Origin: Candidatus Methanomethylophilaceae archaeon
Lineage (GTDB): Archaea; Thermoplasmatota; Thermoplasmata; Methanomassiliicoccales; Methanomethylophilaceae
Direction of reading: 5' to 3'
Assembly: GCA_944321505.1 (NCBI GenBank)
Contig: CALULN010000009.1
Location: forward strand, 1 to 45,522
Length of the DNA: 45,522 nucleotides
A program made the position numbers and the translations under genes. Numbering within the stretch: the first letter of the stretch is position 1; every line of letters begins with the position of its first letter. A model generated the notes under the pieces. That model searched no databases and was not told the origin of the DNA. It was given only the letters and a program-made list of their open reading frames with translations. Of the stretch, positions 1 through 8,005 are shown piece by piece.

Positions 1-660
1 TTCCACGACCCCCTCAGGGAGGGCGTGAACGTGGTCTCGTCCTCCACCCACAAGACCTTCCCGGGCCCCAACCACGGGATGATCCTCGGAGCCGATTTGA
101 CCGAGGAGCAGGAGAAGGCGCTGCAGAGGGCGGTCTTCCCCGGAGTGACCAGCAGCCACCACCTCCATGCCATGGCAGCCCTGGCCATCACCCTGGCGGA
201 GATGAAGGTCTATGCCAAGGACTACGCCGCCCAGGCCGTGAGGAACTCCAGGGCCCTCGGAGAGGCCCTCTACGAGCTGGGCATCCCCGTGCTCTGCCCC
301 GACCTTGGATTCACCAGGTCCCACGCCATCGCCGTGGATGTCTCCGAGTTCGGAGGCGGCAAGGACGTGGCTCAGAAGCTGGAGGATGCCAACATCATCT
401 GCAACAAGAACATGCTGCCATGGGACGAGAGTTCGGTGCGCCCGTCGGGCCTGCGCCTGGGATCCCAGGAGATGACCCGCCTCGGCATGCGCGAGAGCGA
501 GATGAAGGAGGTCGCCTCCTTCATAGCCAGGGTCTGCAAGGGAGAGGATCCGGCGAAGGTGAAGGGGGATGTCAGGGAGTTCAAGAAGGGATTCTCCACC
601 ATCCAGTACTGCTTCAACGCCGGCGAGCCCGCCTACGCATACCACAAGCTTGTCGAATGA
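1..660 (+). CDS. glyA: Serine hydroxymethyltransferase, C-terminal part (5' end outside window)
   Basis: The frame is open from base 1 and ends with TGA at 658-660, giving 219 residues of the C-terminal half. The motif STHKTFPGPNHG near the start carries the PLP-binding lysine (K18 of the fragment), which is diagnostic for serine hydroxymethyltransferase. The family interconverts serine and glycine while transferring a one-carbon unit to a pterin; in methanogens this is tetrahydromethanopterin or a related pterin. The rest follows the family small domain (PGVTSSHHLHAMAALA, later RPSGLRLG with the substrate-binding arginine). The gene is truncated only by the window edge and is followed by a clear hairpin terminator, so it ends its transcription unit. 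Confidence 0.93.
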   Translation, partial: FHDPLREGVNVVSSSTHKTFPGPNHGMILGADLTEEQEKALQRAVFPGVTSSHHLHAMAALAITLAEMKVYAKDYAAQAVRNSRALGEALYELGIPVLCPDLGFTRSHAIAVDVSEFGGGKDVAQKLEDANIICNKNMLPWDESSVRPSGLRLGSQEMTRLGMRESEMKEVASFIARVCKGEDPAKVKGDVREFKKGFSTIQYCFNAGEPAYAYHKLVE

Positions 661-667
661 GCCAGAC

Positions 668-698
668 GGGGGCGGGAAGGTCTCGCCCCCTAGTTTTT
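668..698 (+). terminator. Hairpin terminator after glyA
   Basis: GGGGGCG (668-674) pairs perfectly with CGCCCCC (684-690) around a 9-nt loop, followed by TAGTTTTT. It lies 8 nt after the glyA stop. Confidence 0.75.
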
Positions 699-711
699 CC
701 ACTCCATAGCT

Positions 712-721
712 AAACTTATAT
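712..721 (+). promoter_or_regulatory. TATA-like box for the coiled-coil gene
   Basis: AAACTTATAT lies about 35 bp before the ATG at 754. This predicts a start near 743 and a short leader containing a GGGATGAGGG ribosome-binding stretch. Confidence 0.45.
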
Positions 722-753
722 CGCGGGCCTCTTATGGGTATCCGGGATGAGGG

Positions 754-1245
754 ATGCGTCTAACCGACAGAATCGACAACAAGATCAGGCATTTCAGCAG
801 CCGCCGCTCCGAGGTCAACAAGGTCGAGGGGATCCGCGGCTCCATCGAAGCCGAGAACGAGGCCATCAGAGAGCTCCTGTACCAGATAGGGCAGCATTTC
901 TGGAAGCTGTACAGCGAGGGCAGATACACCCCCGGAGAGGAGGACAGGGCGTACTTCGAGGACATCGACAGACGCACCGAGGATATCCGCATCCTCACCA
1001 AGCAGATCGATGAGTGCAAGATCGAGGGCATCCGCGAGAGGGAGCGCATCGATGTCGACATCGCCGCCAGGGCCGCCGAGAGGGAGAGGCTGGCCGAGGA
1101 GCGCCGTGCCGAGAAGGAGCGCCTCGCCGAGGAGCGCCGTCAGGAGCGGGAGCGGGAGCAGGCCGAACGCGAGGAGCGCAGACGCATAGAGCGCGAGCAG
1201 GCGGAGGCGGAGCGCGAGGAGCAGCGCCGCGGCGGCGAGGAGTGA
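754..1245 (+). CDS. Charged coiled-coil protein, unknown function
   Basis: A 163-residue protein with no signal peptide or membrane segment. Residues 1-90 are a mixed, probably helical region. From about residue 95 to the end it is almost only Glu, Arg, Ala, Lys and Gln in heptad-like runs (AERERLAEERRAEKERLAEE), as expected for a long single alpha helix or coiled coil. I do not recognise a catalytic domain. It sits alone between the glyA terminator and the dtxR promoter and has its own TATA-like box. The repetitive GAG/CGC codons of the tail create false open frames on both strands. A structural or scaffold role is possible, but nothing in the sequence shows it. Confidence 0.75.
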   Translation: MRLTDRIDNKIRHFSSRRSEVNKVEGIRGSIEAENEAIRELLYQIGQHFWKLYSEGRYTPGEEDRAYFEDIDRRTEDIRILTKQIDECKIEGIRERERIDVDIAARAAERERLAEERRAEKERLAEERRQEREREQAEREERRRIEREQAEAEREEQRRGGEE

Positions 1246-1257
1246 TTTAGGGTCACC

Positions 1258-1285
1258 TTACAATTTAAATACGGCGCAGTTGTAA
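1258..1285 (+). promoter_or_regulatory. dtxR promoter with flanking inverted repeat (possible operator)
   Basis: The TATA-like TTTAAATA (1264-1271) lies about 25 bp before ATG 1295, so the mRNA is probably leaderless. It is bracketed by TTACAA (1258-1263) and TTGTAA (1280-1285), an inverted repeat with a 16-bp spacer. The position over the TATA box suits autoregulation by the metal-dependent repressor; the operator role is inference. Confidence 0.45.
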
Positions 1286-1294
1286 CGGTATCGC

Positions 1295-1954
1295 ATGACG
1301 ACTGGCAATAGAGAGGACTACCTCATCAACATCCTCAGGCTGACCGATTCCAAAGGCGGCGTCGTAAGGACCTCGGAGCTCGCCGCCTTCATGGATGTGG
1401 CACCTGCCAGCGTCACCGAGATGGTCCGCGCCCTCAGCGAGGCGGGGCTGGTCGACTACCAGAAGTACAAGGGCGTCAGCCTTACCGATGCCGGCAGGGA
1501 GTACGCCATGAACATCCGCAGGAAGCACCACATCGTGGAGCGCTTCCTGACCGACGTGCTCGACGTCGACCATGACGAGGCCCACGAGGAGGCCTGCCGC
1601 ATCGAGCACTCCATGTCGGACAACACCGCCAACAAGTTCTGCAGGATCATCGGCACACGTCAGGACCATGACTGCGCCACCTGTGGCGATCCGTGCAACA
1701 GGGACGAGGACTGCCCCACCCTCGAGACGGTGGAGCCCGGCACCAAGGCGAGGATCTCCCACCTTCGCGGCGACTCCGCGTCCAACGTCAAGAAGCTCCT
1801 CTCCATGGGATTCGTCCCCGGGAGGGAGGTCTCCGTGGTCAGCCGCATCGGCAACGGCCCCTGCGTCCTGTCCCTCGGGGAGTCCACCATCGCCATCGAT
1901 TCGGAGCTGGCGTCTGCGGTGTACCTCGACTGCGATGCGGGCACCGCCCAGTAG
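1295..1954 (+). CDS. DtxR-family iron-dependent regulator fused to a FeoA domain
   Basis: The protein has 219 residues. Residues 1-63 are the winged helix of the DtxR/MntR family (TSELAAFMDVAPASVTEMVRAL). Residues 64-115 are the dimerisation and metal-binding domain with EACRIEH, matching the DtxR ligand set Cys-x2-Glu-His (C101, E104, H105); the Cys points to an iron- rather than manganese-type sensor. Residues 143-217 form an SH3-like FeoA domain (MGFVPGREVSVVSRIG). Between them are four cysteines (C127, C130, C134, C140) that could hold a zinc or Fe-S centre. The stop is TAG. It lies directly upstream of feoB, and no separate feoA is present, so the fused domain may also serve the transporter. 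Confidence 0.9.
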   Translation: MTTGNREDYLINILRLTDSKGGVVRTSELAAFMDVAPASVTEMVRALSEAGLVDYQKYKGVSLTDAGREYAMNIRRKHHIVERFLTDVLDVDHDEAHEEACRIEHSMSDNTANKFCRIIGTRQDHDCATCGDPCNRDEDCPTLETVEPGTKARISHLRGDSASNVKKLLSMGFVPGREVSVVSRIGNGPCVLSLGESTIAIDSELASAVYLDCDAGTAQ

Positions 1955-1976
1955 CCGCACGGGCGCCCGGTCAGCT

Positions 1977-1985
1977 GTTAAATAG
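1977..1985 (+). promoter_or_regulatory. TATA-like box for feoB
   Basis: GTTAAATAG is centred about 25 bp before the GTG at 2006. It supports a separate, leaderless feoB transcript and the choice of GTG 2006 over the out-of-frame ATG at 2001. Confidence 0.5.
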
Positions 1986-2005
1986 AGCCTCTCTTATGGG
2001 ATGCC

Positions 2006-3913
2006 GTGCCGTCCGGCAGGGATATCCAGGTGGCCCTCATCGGGCAGCCCAATGTGGGCAAGTCCTCCCTTTTCACAAGGCTCACGGGAGTCGGGGTCAT
2101 ATCCTCCAACTACCCCGGGACGACGGTTGAGTTCGAGGAGGCCACCGTCCTCAGGGGCGGCGGAAGGCTCCATGTGCACGACCTGCCGGGGACATACTCT
2201 TTATCGACCAATTCGGCGGACGAGGATGTCGTCATCGACATGCTCCTCGATTCCGAGAACGACGCGGTGGTGCTGGTCGCCGACGCCATGAACCTCGAGT
2301 CGGGCCTGGCCCTATGCATAGAGGTGATGGAGCTGGGCATCCCCGTGGTGGTGGCCCTGAACCGCATAGATGTGGCCGTCAGGCACCGCCAGATGGACAT
2401 CGACGGCCTCTCCCGTGAGCTGGGCGTCCCCGTCATACCAGTATCGGCCAAGACCGGCCAGGGCATCGAGGAGCTCCTGGACTGCCTGGTGGAAGGGGGG
2501 CCAAGGGTATCCGGCTACCGCCCAGATTACGACGACCACATCATCGAGTACGCGGGCATGGTGGAGGGGATGCTCAGGGACACAAGGGTCGACCCCAGCG
2601 GCCTGAGCATCAAGCTCCTTGAAGGGGCTGGCAGGTTCGCCGAGCTCATCACCCCGGAGGAGAGGGAGAGGGTGGAGGCCCTCAGAGAGGAGTTCCTCCG
2701 CATCCACGGAGACAGCATCGACATCCACATCGCCAAGGACCGCTTCGCCGCCGCATCCGGCATCGTCGACCGCTGCGTCACCAAGACCGCCCGCAAGCGC
2801 ACGCGGGCAGAGGTGATCTCTGACTACACCATAACGCCGTCCACAGGCATACCGATACTGGCCCTCGTCATCCTGGGGATCCTGGCAGTCATAATCTACG
2901 GCGGAAGCTGGATCTCCGGATTGGTCGAGGAGGCCTACGGCCTGATTGTCGGGGACATCCTCCTGGACTTCGGCGAATCGCTAGGAGGAGATTTCTGGCC
3001 GGCGGTGATGTCCGGCCTCAACGAGAGCTTCATCGGGATCCTGACGCTGGTCATCCCCTACATCATGGTGTTCTACATCATCCTGGGCATCCTGGAGGAC
3101 ACAGGGTACCTCCCGAGGGTGGTGGTCCTGCTGGACAGCCTGATGCACCGCTTCGGTCTCCACGGCGGCGGGTTCATCCCGCTCATAGTTGGCCTGGGTT
3201 GCAACGTCCCGGCGGTTCTGGCCACGCGCTCCCTCTCGTCCCGCAGGGAGAGGCTCATCGCGTGCTGCATGATTGTCTTGGCGGTCCCCTGCTCGGCGCA
3301 GATAGCGATCATATTCGGAGCCACCGGAGCGGAGGCCGGGATACAGTACGCCCTGCTCATCATGGGCGTGCTGCTGGTCATCGGCATGGCCGCCGGCCTA
3401 CTCCTGAATAGGAAGCTGCCCAGCGAGCCCAGCAGCCTCGCCATGGAGATCCCCGACCTGACGGTGCCCCAGGCCAAGAACGTGCTGTTCAAGATGTGGT
3501 CCCGCACCAAGGACTTCTTCTCCATCGCAGTGCCGCTGCTGATCGTGGGCGGCGTGGTCATCGAGCTGCTCATAGCATACAACCTGCTGGACCCCATCGT
3601 TCAGCCCCTCTCCTTCATCACCGAAGGTCTCCTCGGCCTGCCCGCCGTGGCCATAGTCGCCCTGCTCATGGGCATAATCAGGAAGGAGATGGCCTACGCC
3701 ATACTCCTGGTGCTCCTTGGTGGAGCCACCCTGACCCCTGATCAGTTCGTGGTCTTCGGTGCGGTCATGGCCATCTACATGCCCTGCCTCGCCACCCTGG
3801 CGGTCATGGGCAGGGAGATAGGATGGAAGGACACGGCAGTGGTCGCCTTGAGCTCGATAGTCGTGGCGATACTGGTGGGTACCGCGTTCAACTACGGGCT
3901 GAGGCTGTTCTGA
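2006..3913 (+). CDS. feoB: Ferrous iron transport protein B
   Basis: A 635-residue GTP-driven Fe(II) importer of the cytoplasmic membrane. The N-terminal G domain has G1 GQPNVGKS (13-20), G3 DLPGTYSL (59-66) and G4 NRID (119-122), followed by the helical insertion to about residue 260. The C-terminal half has the Gate-type segments of the family, including VGLGCNVPAVLATR and PCSAQ with the conserved cysteines. The start is GTG at 2006, which fits the TATA spacing. It follows the DtxR-FeoA gene by 51 bp, so iron-dependent repression is very likely. The length is typical of archaeal FeoB, and a hairpin follows the stop. Confidence 0.96.
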   Translation: MPSGRDIQVALIGQPNVGKSSLFTRLTGVGVISSNYPGTTVEFEEATVLRGGGRLHVHDLPGTYSLSTNSADEDVVIDMLLDSENDAVVLVADAMNLESGLALCIEVMELGIPVVVALNRIDVAVRHRQMDIDGLSRELGVPVIPVSAKTGQGIEELLDCLVEGGPRVSGYRPDYDDHIIEYAGMVEGMLRDTRVDPSGLSIKLLEGAGRFAELITPEERERVEALREEFLRIHGDSIDIHIAKDRFAAASGIVDRCVTKTARKRTRAEVISDYTITPSTGIPILALVILGILAVIIYGGSWISGLVEEAYGLIVGDILLDFGESLGGDFWPAVMSGLNESFIGILTLVIPYIMVFYIILGILEDTGYLPRVVVLLDSLMHRFGLHGGGFIPLIVGLGCNVPAVLATRSLSSRRERLIACCMIVLAVPCSAQIAIIFGATGAEAGIQYALLIMGVLLVIGMAAGLLLNRKLPSEPSSLAMEIPDLTVPQAKNVLFKMWSRTKDFFSIAVPLLIVGGVVIELLIAYNLLDPIVQPLSFITEGLLGLPAVAIVALLMGIIRKEMAYAILLVLLGGATLTPDQFVVFGAVMAIYMPCLATLAVMGREIGWKDTAVVALSSIVVAILVGTAFNYGLRLF

Positions 3914-3920
3914 ATGTCTG

Positions 3921-3944
3921 TCGGCTCTGAAGCCGAGATTCTTT
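3921..3944 (+). terminator. Hairpin after feoB
   Basis: TCGGCT (3921-3926) and AGCCGA (3931-3936) pair around CTGA and are followed by GATTCTTT. The T-rich tail also contains CTTTAAGA, a possible TATA box for the HipA-like remnant. Confidence 0.55.
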
Positions 3945-3982
3945 AAGACCATGAATCGTAACCGTTCCGGGGGAGCGGTTGG

Positions 3983-4267
3983 ATGCGGTACACTCTGATG
4001 CACAAGGATGTCGAGGTTGCAGATCTGGATATAAGTCCCGAATCCGGACTGGTGGACCGCATCCTTCTTGTCAGGCAACCCGAGCATTTGCCTGTAGGCA
4101 CCTGCATCAAAGGACGCGTTGACGGTACCAGATTGAAGCAGTGGTGGAAGAGCCGTTCGATTCCCGCCAGCCGCTCCGGTATCGGACATCTTCTCGAGTC
4201 TCTTGGGATAGACGACACGTTGCTGTTGCTGACGAGCGGGTTCAGCGGTGGGAGAACACTCCGGTGA
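3983..4267 (+). pseudogene. HipA-like N-terminal remnant
   Basis: A 94-residue frame. MRYTLMHKDVEVADLDI at the start and WWKSRSIPASRSG at 53-65 match the N-terminal region of HipA-like proteins, which normally continue for several hundred residues into a kinase domain. Here the similarity stops near residue 80, and the last residues (TSGFSGGRTLR) look like random translation. The frame runs 26 bp into the 3' end of gltX on the other strand, so the rest of the gene is gone. Its codons are less GC-biased than the neighbours. It may be a decayed toxin-like gene or a deliberately short protein; decay is the simpler reading. Confidence 0.6.
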
Positions 4268-5918
4268 TGCCGTTCTCCCTGCTCTCGATCCTGACGAATC
4301 CGAACCTCTCGAACTGCACCTCGTCCCCCGCATTCATGACGGCGGTCTCGCAGTACCCCTCGGCCACGGAGCCGTCGGGCATGAGGATGCGGGCGGGCAC
4401 GTTGTCCCTGCCGACCCACTGCACTGCCTTGACGCCCTGCCTGAGCACGGAGACGTCGTTCCCTGAGTATGCGGCAGGCATGCCGTAGTCGATGTTGCAG
4501 AGGTCCTTCAGCCTGACCTTGCCCGCCTCGGAGAACAGACGGCTGTCCTTCTCGGAGATGAACACGGTCTTGGGGCCGTCAAGGCGGTATACCCTGTCCC
4601 CCCTCTCGGGATGGTCCGGGTGCAGAGGGGCCTTCCCCTCGATGACGTCGACGCCTTCGATGTCGTATCTGACGGGATCCTGGACGAAGAAGTACCTGTC
4701 TGATACGGGGTCTATGATGTCCCTGTTCATGCCGTACAGGTTGTCCCAGGAGAACTGGATGTCCACGGCCTTCATGCCGCTCTCGATCCAGTACCTGCGG
4801 ATGGCCTCGGGGCGGATCCCTCTCCTCTTCAGGGCCCTGACTGTCCCGGTGCGGACGTCGTCCCAGCCCGTGTATGCGCCCTCTTTGATCTTGGCGCGGA
4901 TGAGTGACGTCTTCAGCTCGGTGTCGGGGATGTTGACCAGGCCGTAGTGGTAGAACCTGGGCTTGGACCAGCCCATGTAGCCGTAGATGTACTCCTGACG
5001 ATAGGTGTTGTTGAGGTGGTCCTTCCCCCTGATGACGTGGGTCATGCCCATCAGGTGGTCGTCGATGGCCACGGAGAGGTTCATCATGGGGTAGGCGATG
5101 TACTTGGTCCCGACCCTGGGGTGAGGGTGCCTGACCAGCCTGAGGGCCACGAAGTCTCTGACCGCGGGGTTGGGGTGGTCTATGGCGGTCTTCACCACCA
5201 CGACGGCCTTCCCGTCCTCGTACTCTCCGGCCATGAACCTGTCGTAGCGCTCCATCTGCTCGTTGACGGGGAGGTCCCTGCAGGGGCATGCCTGCATGCG
5301 CTCCTTCTTCTGCCTCCAATCATCGGCGTCGCAGAGGCAGACGTAGGCGTTGCCCTGCTCTATGAGCGTCTTGGTGATGCCGTAGTAGGTCTCGAACCTG
5401 TCCGACTGGATGTAGGTGTCCGTGACCTTCACACCCAGCCATTCCATGTCCTCGGGAATCATGTCGTAGGCGTCGGGGTCGATCTTCTCGGGGTTGGTGT
5501 CCTCGAACCTGCAGATGAGCTTCCCGCCGTAGCGCTTCACGTACTCGTCGTTGAGCACGGACACCCTCGTGTGCCCGATGTGCAGCGGACCGGATGGGCC
5601 GGGGGCTATCCTCATGATCACGCCGTTCTCCGCATCTTCGAGGGCGGGGAGCTCGTAGGTGCGCTCCTTCTTCTCCTTCTTGGCCAGGAGAGACGGGTCG
5701 GCCTCCTGGAGGGCGCTGACCTGGGCCTCGGGGGCCATGGCGTTGACCTCGGAGACGACAGCATCCACTATCTCGCGGGCCTCCGCGGATCTGGACCTCC
5801 ACTCGGGGAACTCTGCCAGGATCTTCCCGGCCACCGCTTTGGGGTTGGCTTTGCCTTTGAACTGCACGGCGTTCTGCAGGGCGTACTTCCTGGCTGTCTC
5901 CTCGATGCTGTCGGACAT
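4242..5918 (-). CDS. gltX: Glutamyl-tRNA synthetase (archaeal, class I)
   Basis: A 558-residue enzyme charging tRNA-Glu. The HIGH motif is at 113-116 (PLHIGHTR), and the second class I motif region reads ELKTSLIR. The roughly 90-residue N-terminal helical extension and beta-barrel C-terminal anticodon domain are typical of archaeal/eukaryotic GluRS rather than bacterial GluRS. The frame stays open far upstream through the antisense of the UbiD gene, but the ATG at 5918 gives the family N-terminus and lies about 27 bp from a TATA-like box (CGATATATAC on the minus strand), so the transcript is probably leaderless. In archaea this enzyme is often non-discriminating and works with an amidotransferase. 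Confidence 0.95.
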   Translation of the reverse strand: MSDSIEETARKYALQNAVQFKGKANPKAVAGKILAEFPEWRSRSAEAREIVDAVVSEVNAMAPEAQVSALQEADPSLLAKKEKKERTYELPALEDAENGVIMRIAPGPSGPLHIGHTRVSVLNDEYVKRYGGKLICRFEDTNPEKIDPDAYDMIPEDMEWLGVKVTDTYIQSDRFETYYGITKTLIEQGNAYVCLCDADDWRQKKERMQACPCRDLPVNEQMERYDRFMAGEYEDGKAVVVVKTAIDHPNPAVRDFVALRLVRHPHPRVGTKYIAYPMMNLSVAIDDHLMGMTHVIRGKDHLNNTYRQEYIYGYMGWSKPRFYHYGLVNIPDTELKTSLIRAKIKEGAYTGWDDVRTGTVRALKRRGIRPEAIRRYWIESGMKAVDIQFSWDNLYGMNRDIIDPVSDRYFFVQDPVRYDIEGVDVIEGKAPLHPDHPERGDRVYRLDGPKTVFISEKDSRLFSEAGKVRLKDLCNIDYGMPAAYSGNDVSVLRQGVKAVQWVGRDNVPARILMPDGSVAEGYCETAVMNAGDEVQFERFGFVRIESRENGITGVFSHR

Positions 5919-5941
5919 GATGCCTCCCGATTCTGGTCCCC

Positions 5942-5974
5942 GTATATATCGTGTCCGTCGCGCGCAATTAAATA
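5942..5974. promoter_or_regulatory. Divergent TATA boxes for gltX and the ubiD-family gene
   Basis: GTATATATC at 5942-5950 serves gltX on the minus strand, and AATTAAATA at 5966-5974 serves the plus-strand gene. Each lies about 25-28 bp from its start codon, which fixes both starts (5918 and 5997). Confidence 0.6.
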
Positions 5975-5996
5975 CGCAGGCTCCATCGGAGATGGC

Positions 5997-7262
5997 ATGT
6001 CCGTTAGGAAGTACCTGACAGGTTCGGAGTTCACCGTCAAGGAGCATGTGGACCCGGACTCCCAGACAGCCACGAGATTCATGACCGAGGACCAGGACCG
6101 CACGGTGGTTTTCGAGGACCTCAACGGCGGGAAGGCCGTTGGCAACCTGTTCTCCACCAGGGCCAAGATCGCCGCGGCCATGGGCATCGGGCAGGGGGAC
6201 ATCGTCAGGCGCATGATCCACGCCATCGACAACCCCGTGGACACCGAGACCGTCCAGGACCCCGAGTTCAGACATTCGGAGCTGCCCCTGGACCTTACCG
6301 CGCTGCCCATCTGCAAGTACTTCCCCGAGGACGGAGGCAGGTACGTCTCCTCCGGCGTCATCGTCGCCGAGTACGGCGGCAAGAAGAACGTCTCCTTCCA
6401 CAGGATGATGATCATGGGCCCGGACTCCATCGCGGTCCGTTTGGTTCCGAGACACCTCTTCACCATGTACAACGCCGCCAAGGAGGCGGGAGAGGAGCTG
6501 AAGGTGTCCATATGCATCGGCGCCCGCCCGGAGGTCCTCCTGGCCGCGGCGACCTCCGCCGCCTACGACATGGACGAGATGAGGATCGCATCCTCCCTGG
6601 TGATGGAGTCCACCGGCTCCCCTCTCAAGGTGGGGCAGTGCGACAACGGCCTCCTGGTCCCTTCGGAGACCGACTACGTCTTCGAGGGGAGGATAACCTT
6701 CGAGACCACCGATGAGGGCCCCTTCGTCGACATCACCGGCACCTACGACTACGTCAGGCAGCAGCCGATCATCAGGATAGAGAGGATCTGGGCCTGCAAG
6801 GACCCGGTCATGCAGCTGCTCCTCCCCGGCGGCAACGAGCACTACCTCTTCATGGGCCTCCCCAGGGAGCCCGTCATCTTCAAGACGGTCCAGCAGCAGG
6901 TCCCCAGGGTCCATGCCGTCAGGCTCACCGAGGGCGGATGCTGCTGGCTCCACGGCGTGGTGTCCATCACCCAGAACAAGACGGGCGACTCCGTCAACGC
7001 CATCATGGCCGCCTTCACCGGCCACGCTTCCCTGAAGCACGTCATCGTCGTCGACGCCGATATCGACATCTTCGACGACCAGCAGGTGGAGTGGGCGGTG
7101 GCCACCAGGTTCCAGGCTGACAGGCTGGTGGTCGTGAAAGGCGCCGCCGGATCGTCCCTGGACCCCAGCGCACACGGGACGACATGCAAGATGGGCATCG
7201 ACGCCACTATCCCCCTCACCGAGGACAGGGAGCCGTACATGAAGGCTCAGCTGGACCCATGA
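5997..7262 (+). CDS. UbiD-family decarboxylase (candidate anhydromevalonate phosphate decarboxylase)
   Basis: A 421-residue protein of the UbiD family, which decarboxylates unsaturated acids with prenylated FMN. Characteristic stretches are SVHRM-like VSFHRMMIMG, RLVPRHLF, and the Glu-rich region around FEGRITFETTDEGPF. Archaea with the modified mevalonate pathway use a UbiD homologue of this length for trans-anhydromevalonate 5-phosphate, and that is the best guess for the substrate; it is inference from taxonomy. The frame is open from 4947, but the ATG at 5997 fits the TATA box and the family start. Its stop overlaps the ATG of the next gene (ATGA), so the two are co-transcribed. Confidence 0.88.
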   Translation: MSVRKYLTGSEFTVKEHVDPDSQTATRFMTEDQDRTVVFEDLNGGKAVGNLFSTRAKIAAAMGIGQGDIVRRMIHAIDNPVDTETVQDPEFRHSELPLDLTALPICKYFPEDGGRYVSSGVIVAEYGGKKNVSFHRMMIMGPDSIAVRLVPRHLFTMYNAAKEAGEELKVSICIGARPEVLLAAATSAAYDMDEMRIASSLVMESTGSPLKVGQCDNGLLVPSETDYVFEGRITFETTDEGPFVDITGTYDYVRQQPIIRIERIWACKDPVMQLLLPGGNEHYLFMGLPREPVIFKTVQQQVPRVHAVRLTEGGCCWLHGVVSITQNKTGDSVNAIMAAFTGHASLKHVIVVDADIDIFDDQQVEWAVATRFQADRLVVVKGAAGSSLDPSAHGTTCKMGIDATIPLTEDREPYMKAQLDP

Positions 7263-8005
7263 TACTGTACTTCTCCGCCACCGGCAACTCCAGGCAGCTG
7301 GCGGAGGAGGCGGCTTCCAGGCTGGGGACGGAGGCGAGGGACATGGCCCACCTCCCTCCCGGCCCGGTTGACGCCGGCGCCGGGACGCTGGGAATCGTCT
7401 GCCCTGTGTATTTCTACAATGTCCCGCCGATTGTGGCGGAGGTCATCTCCCGCATCAGGCTCCGTCCCGACCAGCAGGTCTGGGCCGCAATGACTTACGG
7501 GACTGTGCCGGGCGCCGCCGCCCGTCGCATGCGCTCCCTTCTGGAGGCCACGGGAGGGTCGGTCAGGTTCGTCATGGCCTACCGCATGCCCGAGAACTAT
7601 CTGCCGTTGTTCCGTGCGCCCGAAGAGGAGGAGTGCATCCGTATGCAGTCCGAGGTCGAGGCGCACGTATCGGAGATCGCCGACGAGCTGAAGATCCAGG
7701 ATGTCCTGGTCCCGAGAGCGGGTGCCTTCTCCAGGTTGCTCTCGTTCTTCGGCCTGCCGGTGTACGACCTCATCCGCAGGACGGGAAGGTTCTCCGTCTC
7801 CGGCTCCTGCATCGGCTGCGGACTCTGCGAGGAGATCTGCCCCGCCCATGTAATCCGTCTGTCCGACGGCATCCCCGTGTGGGTTGAGAAGAGATGCTGG
7901 CACTGCATGGGCTGCCTGAACCGCTGTCCCGCTGAGGCTATAGATTACGGGAAAAGGACGAAAGGGAGGCGCAGGTACGTGAATCCCGTCCTGCGCCGTG
8001 TTTGA
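7259..8005 (+). CDS. EFR1-type flavodoxin plus 2[4Fe-4S] ferredoxin protein
   Basis: A 248-residue protein. Residues 1-140 are flavodoxin-like with the FMN phosphate loop FSATGNSRQLA (5-15). Residues 181-229 hold two [4Fe-4S] motifs, CIGCGLCEEICP (C184, C187, C190, C194) and CWHCMGCLNRCP (C213, C216, C219, C223). This is the EFR1 family, cytoplasmic low-potential electron carriers. The start ATG at 7259 overlaps the ubiD-family stop by four bases, so translational coupling is likely and it could supply electrons for that pathway; this is not proven. The stop directly abuts the convergent trpB2 stop. Confidence 0.88.
   Translation: MILYFSATGNSRQLAEEAASRLGTEARDMAHLPPGPVDAGAGTLGIVCPVYFYNVPPIVAEVISRIRLRPDQQVWAAMTYGTVPGAAARRMRSLLEATGGSVRFVMAYRMPENYLPLFRAPEEEECIRMQSEVEAHVSEIADELKIQDVLVPRAGAFSRLLSFFGLPVYDLIRRTGRFSVSGSCIGCGLCEEICPAHVIRLSDGIPVWVEKRCWHCMGCLNRCPAEAIDYGKRTKGRRRYVNPVLRRV

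Noticed and set aside
4947-5996. A plus-strand extension of the UbiD-family gene by 350 codons
   Set aside because: It is antisense to gltX with the same shadow composition, and the UbiD family starts at MSVRKYLTG near 5997.
5919-7175. A 977-codon minus-strand frame that would extend gltX upstream
   Set aside because: The added part is antisense to the UbiD gene, with Gly/Val/Asp/His-rich composition typical of shadow frames. The real GluRS start and its TATA box are at 5918 and about 5946.
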